This document shows, piece by piece, positions 57,913 through 64,000 of a DNA stretch of 64,000 bases. Source of the DNA: Pachypanchax playfairii (Eukaryota > Chordata > Actinopteri > Cyprinodontiformes > Aplocheilidae); the NCBI GenBank assembly GCA_006937955.1, contig SSNP01000024.1:2772712-2836711 (forward strand), written 5' to 3'. The position numbers were made by a program, and so were the translations under genes. Within the stretch, counting starts at the first letter, position 1, and each line of letters begins with the position of its first letter. The notes under the pieces are model-generated. The model was not told where the DNA came from, searched no databases, and saw only the letters and a list, made by a program, of their open reading frames with translations.

Positions 57913-60480
57913 CTATAACATTAAAAAAGAAACAAAATATGCAATAAGCAAGACAGTAAAATCCATATTTTAAATGGGTATTTTCAGGAAATGTTACATT
58001 TTAGCTTAAAAAAAAAGCTAATTTGAGAGTTTAAAAAGGCTTTATACAACGAATGATGGATGCTGATGCTGCTGAACTTGCTTTTGAAATATTTTACTGC
58101 ATTTCAATACAATTTTTTGACAATTTAAGAAAAGTTTATGCTACATCCATCATTTCATCATAATTTTTTATCAGCTAAAATGATTCAAATAAGGTTGTTT
58201 AACCTTCTGTTATTGACAAATCTAAGCTTCAGTGCGCTGCAATTGACAAACAATTTCAGTTTAAGTTAAATTAGGCAAAACCTCATAAACAGAATCAGTC
58301 TTCTACTAAAAAAAAACATCATAAAACCTCAAATTAAACAAAACAAATGCAAAAACATGCATGTTGAACTTAACCAAGTCTTTTTTTTTCTCTTCTGTTT
58401 TTTCTATTCAAAGCTCAGTTTAAAAGGTTACAATTTAAACATATTTTACAAGTAATCTATATTGTGTTTTTGTGTTTAGCTAGTACTTTAAAAAATATCA
58501 TAAAACATGTGAATTTTTACTTATGAGCATTATTTTAGTTTTAGAGCCAGCGCAGCCCAACCATGTAAAGATAAAATACTAAATATTAATATGAATTAGA
58601 TTAAAATGTTACTTTTTTACATGTAAAAGAAAATGTGAGTTCCCAAAGTAAACTTTCTGAAAAAAATGTCTTTAAAGAATGTAATGTTTTGATGCTTCTG
58701 AGAGAAATATTTTAATTTAAACATATTTTTTGATAAATAATTTGTGTTAAAAATATATGAACTGTGTAGAATTTGATCTCGCTAAATGTAAATGTAAAAC
58801 CTTAAAATTGTCTCTCTAGAACCAAGATTTAACACTTCCATAGCTACTGAAACTTGTAGATTCCAGAAAATGTCCCCACAAACCAGTCAGACCCCACGAA
58901 GGGCTCTCAATATTTGAACCCCACGTGTACAGTTAAACAAACACACACACACCCAGGCCACATGTCAACCTTTGAAGCAATTTGACCAATGTGAAAAGCA
59001 AGACAAAGAAGAAACTTGATCCTATTCTCCTGTCAGGCATAAAGAAGAGTACACACAAGCACAAACAGGTGTCTCCTTTAAGCTTTTCCACAGATATGAG
59101 AGATGAGGGTGTCCATCAGAAATCAGTATAGCGAAGCAAGCTGTCACAGGGAAACCCTCCTATCCTGAATAGTTAATGCTGTCTGGTTCACTTCAGTGGT
59201 CACAGCACACAAGACACCACAAGTTGACACACACACATTGGGGAATACTAACAGAAGCCTCATAAATTATTTTATCTTAATAATAAAGACAGGATAAAAG
59301 GAGGAGAACAGATTTTTTTATTGTTCTCTTGTTGTTTTTCATCATTGTGGAGTCAAGACTCACCACCTGGACAGGCTTTAACGACTTACAGGAAGAGGGA
59401 CCATGGTCTCCACCTTGGAACAAGACAATAACACACACACACATACACCTCCTCACTGACCAACAGACACTCCCCTCTTTACAAACACCAACACACACCC
59501 TGCCCCCCTCTCATTTCCCTCATCCTCCCTCAGCACAAACACAGTTTGCCTCTCAGTTTCCCAGCAGGCTCTCCACATCACCACATCAGAAAATCCAGGC
59601 CTGGCTTTTTCTGCTGCCAAGCAACACAGTGAGTCCACCACGCCCAAACTGTTGGCTACTGCTGCTGACCACGCAGTCAAAAACAAGACACAAAAAGCAC
59701 ATCAAGAACCTTAAAAAAACACCAGATCCTTGACCTATTTAAAAACCTATCCTTGCACAATGTGATGTAAAGTTAAAACATCTGCAGGATATACGACTAA
59801 ACTCAAATTAAATCAATATACAAACTGATTTTATTTATTTGTACTTAAAAATAATAATAACACTCTAATTAAGATACCATTTATAAGCCACAATTTATTA
59901 TGGGAACATTTCCTAATTTGAATACTTTTTGTTGAGGTTAGATGCCTGTTATTGTTATTTACCTCAGTGAAACTTGAAACATTGCAGTGGAAATTTTAAA
60001 AAAAATCCATGTCCAGGATAAAAATGGTATTGACCAGCTCTTGCTAATGTAAAGTAGAATCAACAGGCAGCAGTTTAAATGAAATAGAGTGTGTTTCATT
60101 AAAGTCCTCTTTGCACAGGATGATGACTCTGCTACACTCTCCAAAACTAACCTTGCTGTTTTGTCTGTCAGTGTGAAGACAATGATTCCACGACCCTCTT
60201 AGTACTCACCAATTAGCTTCATCCCTGCAATTTTTTATGCCCCAGAAACACCTTTTCTGCACCTTCCCCACGCTCTATGCATGCACAGCTCATACCATGA
60301 CAATCCTATCACATGGGTCTATGATCACACCAGGCTCCAGGCACCACCGTGGCTTGACTCTCTCAGACAAGATGCTGCTACTTGGCTGAGCAGTTAACCT
60401 TGCGCTGCAAGCTGGATTCCCAAGAGAGATTTGGAGTTTTCCAAACCCACGAAAATCCATCCTGTATTGCTCCAACTAAA
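57913..60480. other. Presumed prkd2 intron 1, proximal part
   Basis: No exon recognised on the minus strand. There are CA-rich simple-sequence patches near 58938 and 59430. The plus-strand frame 59329-59733 is low-complexity Pro/Thr sequence and is not called as a gene. Confidence 0.4.
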
Positions 60481-60780
60481 CCATCCGACTCAGCTCCACT
60501 GGTGGTTCACACCAATCATTTGTTAGCTTAGTGCTTTGGGACGAGTGCAGGTGCCCAGGAAAAGCAAAGCAAACATGGCTACACTGGTGGACGTACGCAT
60601 AGAAGCAGCTATTGAATCTGTTTTAGGAGAGCTAGTGATGATTTCTTTGTTGAAAAATGAGCTAAAGCAAGAACTTTGGGTATTTCTGAATGGTAATCAT
60701 GCATTGTGCTTTTCTCCTGACTGGATTTGTCAAGAGCTTGATTTACTGTGATTGGCTAAAGACAAATCATGGTAGGTGGA
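60480..60780 (+). pseudogene. RecQ-type helicase remnant in a transposon-like repeat
   Basis: A plus-strand frame from 60572 encodes VDVRIEAAIESVLGELV and LKNELKQELWVFLNGNHAL. A second frame then continues LLTGFVKSLIY, like the TGFGKS Walker A motif that follows the Q-motif region in RecQ-like helicases. The frame shift between the halves and the TGFVKS change show decay. Such fragments are carried by multicopy fish repeats, which fits the surroundings. The assignment is inferred from the motif pair. Confidence 0.4.
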
Positions 60781-60914
60781 CACATGCTGTCGTGTCCTCC
60801 AGTCAGCTCAAAATATTTAATCAGATGTCCCTCCCTTTTTCAGATGCTTTCAGACGGAGCCATTCAAGATCTATGTATATCCCCAACCCGACACAGGGCT
60901 CCACATAGGAGGTT

Positions 60915-61130
60915 TGGAAGAGCCAGGTTACAGGGCAGTCACCTTCCAATCTGAAAGTCGGGGTTCAATTATGACCTCCCTCCTCCACACGTCGAAGTGT
61001 CCTTGGGCAAGACACTCAACTCTGTGCAGCCTCCCGAATTGCATATTGGTATGTGTGAATGAGCGAATGTAACTTGTAGTATAAGTCAGTAAGACTAGAA
61101 AAGGGTTATACAAGTGCAGACCATTTAATC
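60915..61130 (+). repeat. tRNA-headed dispersed repeat fragment
   Basis: GGGGTTCAATTATGAC (B-box-like) is followed by GTGTCCTTGGGCAAGACACT and, near the end, TATACAAGTGCAGACCATTT. This is the layout of a very common teleost repeat. Non-coding. Confidence 0.55.
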
Positions 61131-64000
61131 AATACCCGATAGTACAACACTACCAAGCTTCGACATGAGACTGGTGTGGTCAATCCTCCTCCAGACCGTG
61201 GGCACCCAAGCCATCCATAGGCCCCATATCACCAGAAAGTTACCACCTCTGCTGTTACACACACCCATGATCTACCATAAAGTTATCATCATCAACCTAT
61301 CACGCTCTGTGACACATGACAGTGAGCCCACTCAGTTCTTGATACATACTTGAAGACCTCATCGAGAACCTGCAAAGACCATCCATGTTTTCAGCTGAGC
61401 ACTGATCGTTTCAATGTATTTCATTACATGTGGAGATTGAACATCTGTTGCAGTGAAATTTCGCAATTTGACTGTAGCAACAATGTTTTTTCTTCATTGT
61501 TATTTCTTCAAGCTATACAATATATTTAAAAAAACAGGTTCAGGTTCTTTGAGGAATATATTAAATGGGTCAAGGTTTTCACTGGTTGTAGCTGTTGTAA
61601 TTTTTACCATTAGACTGGTAAATTATGCAAAGGAACAGAGACATCATGTCTGGACAGAGATTGTTTTTCCTTTTTTCCCCAATTTTGGTGAAAGGATCCT
61701 TTAATCCAAACAGACGCCTACATAAATGTTTCTGGACTTAAATCAATTAGACAATATAGACACCAACAGTCCCCAGACTTTTCCAACAACAGACTTTAAA
61801 GCCTGTAAGCTCTCTAACAGCAGTAATAACTACATACATCAGTACATGGGATTGCCACAATGAAGACCCACTGCTGCCACTTGTAATTACAAACACCCAC
61901 AAAGCCGAGATCACAGGAGACTTCCAGCTCTGCCCAAATTCACCACAAATCATCTTCTATTGGTTCTGTTTTTGATGCCAGCAGGTCTGCTATGAAATCT
62001 CAACTCTTACTGTCACTGCTCTCTCCTGAGCAACTCAAAAAAACTGATCCTACCACTTTCCAAAACACACACACAATGCACCAACCACATAATGTAGCTG
62101 CCAAGTCTGTGCAAACCACAGGTCCTTACAAATCCACTGAAATGCATAGCATCCAAACAAGCCAAACCACTGTTCCCTCTCAGAATAAAATATACCTTCC
62201 CCATTCCAGTTTTCAGTGAAAAGAAGAATATAACAACAACAAAAACGCTGTATTAACTATACCTATATGGCAGCATGGTGAGAAATCCTGATTTTTATTA
62301 TGTAAATGTGTTATCATCCCTAATTGGTTGTGGGTTTAATGGTTAGGAGTATTGTTACTAAAGATTGCATGAGCATCCATGTGTGCTCAGTCTGTAAACA
62401 AAAAACTAGATGTATTATTACATATAGCACCATGACAGAGAGCTAGACTTGCCTGGAGTTGGGGTATGTCCCCATCTGCTTTCGTTAGGTTGTCGAGGAT
62501 CACGTTGCCTGATGTTGCCTACAACGTTTGTGCAGCTCCTCGGGCCAATGATCCCATTAAAAGTGGAATGAATTATGAACTAGTCTTTCTTTTTACAATC
62601 CCCTGCTTTTGTTTCCTATTCCCTTGAGCGTTTCTGCTAGATGATCTGTTTCATCTTATCACTCGAGTTCTTCTATTTCCTTTTTTTGTTGATGTTGTTT
62701 TTGATACACAACAGTGACACTAAAACCAGAGTGAATGCGCACACTGAATGTGATCTTCTGTTTAAAAATAAGAACCACTCCTTCTATAAAAATCTGACCT
62801 AATAGTAATATCTGAAATATGTTTTATAATTCCTACATTTAACAGGGATTTTAAAATCTATATTTGATAATAAAAAAAAACTTTCTAATTCCACCAGCCT
62901 GCTTTTTTTATTTCAGTCATGTCAATTGTCAACAGAGTCCATTATGCTCAGAAATTAATGTATTCTTGTCTTGTTATTTTTATAAATTTAAAATATAAAA
63001 CTTAAAACAATGTTTGAAAGACATTAGGTACATTAAAGAAAACTATTGTTGAAGGGTTATGATTATTCCTGTAGTACCTGGCGTCCACACATGAGGACAT
63101 CACATTTTGGGTTGTCTAGACAACAATACTGAATTTTGCTGTATAAAGGCCTGAGATCCACTTATGAGGACATTAGCAAATGATATGAGCAAATACATGA
63201 TGTTATGGCATTATCAAAGATAAATTAAAAAGGTATGTCATGAAAGAGTTCACATTTGGTCATTCAGACATAGTTCACTTTAATGTCAAATTCCTCCCAG
63301 CATCATTTAGCAATACTTCTAGAAGGGACCTGCAGTGTTTTATTGTGTGCAAAATTAGATAAGGCATGTCACTTAAATCCTCATGGAGTCACACATCTTT
63401 ATCTGAAATATGTCAGACTGCCATAATGGTTCATGGTGGGTTTCCAAGCAACATTGTGGGTTCTTAAATAGATGCAGCTCAAAATCCCCTTTTTAAAACC
63501 TTTAAAACATTTACTAGCCTCCTCAGATTGGAAGGTTAGAAACTTTAAAGGTAATGACTCAAATATTTTGTCAACAACAACAAGCAGATACACAGTTGAA
63601 CTGGTGCTTTATGGAACAATGGTGTTAAAATTAGTTCCTCTTCTGCTGAACTTTGTGAGCTACATTGTAAAAGCATTAAATTAGCTTCATGTAAAGATCA
63701 GAAGCTTGAATAATTTTCATCAACATTATTTTATTCAAAGATAAAAACTGTAGGTGTAAAGCTCATCAAAGCATTGTTTTCACACAAAAACAATCCCTGA
63801 TGTTAAGTAACTTTTCTAATAGAAATAGAAATATAGACCTTCATTAAAAAACATGAAGACTTTCAAGGCCTGTAAAGAAAGTTGCTTCTGTTTCTCATCC
63901 TACCATCACTTCCCTTTTAGCAGCTTGGTGTGAAACCACCAACTCATGTAAAATACCAACCTTGCTGATTTTAAAACCAGTTCCCCTTTGCTGGCTTGTT
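61131..64000. other. Right end, no gene recognised
   Basis: No prkd2 first exon or other gene could be recognised. A stretch near 63080-63180 with two ATGAGGACAT motifs may be an old repeat. Short frames at 61453-61704, 61992-62219 and 63472-63684 have no domain. Confidence 0.4.

Noticed and set aside
59329..59733. 134-codon plus-strand open frame
   Set aside because: Low-complexity Thr/Pro/His sequence driven by CA-rich DNA in a probable prkd2 intron.
1..64000. CRISPR arrays, operons or prokaryotic defence systems
   Set aside because: Intron-containing vertebrate genes and fish-type transposons throughout; no spaced direct-repeat array was seen.

Overview
This is a window of vertebrate, almost certainly teleost, genomic DNA. 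Coding sequence is sparse and split by GT-AG introns. The rest is AT-rich DNA littered with fish-type transposable elements (Tc1, hAT and TTAA-target non-autonomous elements, plus 5'-truncated LINEs and tRNA-headed repeats). Nothing prokaryotic is present. The species cannot be fixed from the sequence alone.

Three host genes are supported. (1) 13284-16495, plus strand: a three-exon prolactin-releasing-peptide-receptor-like GPCR (prlhr family, 360 aa) whose splice phases join without a break. (2) 33139-34146, minus strand: a single-coding-exon GPCR of the proton/lysolipid-sensing group, closest in motifs to GPR132/G2A (335 aa), with a probable spliced 5' UTR. (3) 48002-57912, minus strand: 18 coding exons of protein kinase D2 (prkd2), from the end of the N-terminal region through C1a, C1b, PH and kinase domains to the stop. 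All 18 exons join in frame (827 codons plus stop), including an 18-nt microexon. The first coding exon lies beyond the right edge.

Region by region: 0.4-5.1 kb is a cluster of DNA-transposon remnants. From 5.1 to 12.7 kb there is no gene, only one truncated repeat copy. The prlhr-like gene follows, with a LINE fragment in its first intron. From 16.5 to 27.3 kb there is intergenic DNA with RTE-like and other LINE fragments, a hAT element and a CpG-rich repeat. At 27.3-29.7 kb a young Tc1 element with an intact transposase sits inside an older TTAA-flanked element. At 30.2-31.5 kb is a broken LINE. The GPR132-like gene is followed (upstream in its own direction) by an L2-like LINE, and by two inverted copies of a 580-bp TTAA element between 38.3 and 42.7 kb. 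prkd2 occupies 48-58 kb, with LINE fragments in two introns. The last 6 kb is probably prkd2 intron 1 and holds a helicase-derived remnant and a tRNA-like repeat.

The three genes are separate signalling genes, not an operon or pathway. PKD kinases act downstream of diacylglycerol made after Gq-type GPCR signalling, but a functional link here would be speculation. The most striking features are the intact Tc1 nested in another transposon, at least four TTAA-flanked element families, the prkd2 microexon, and the DRC (rather than DRY) motif in the GPR132-like receptor.
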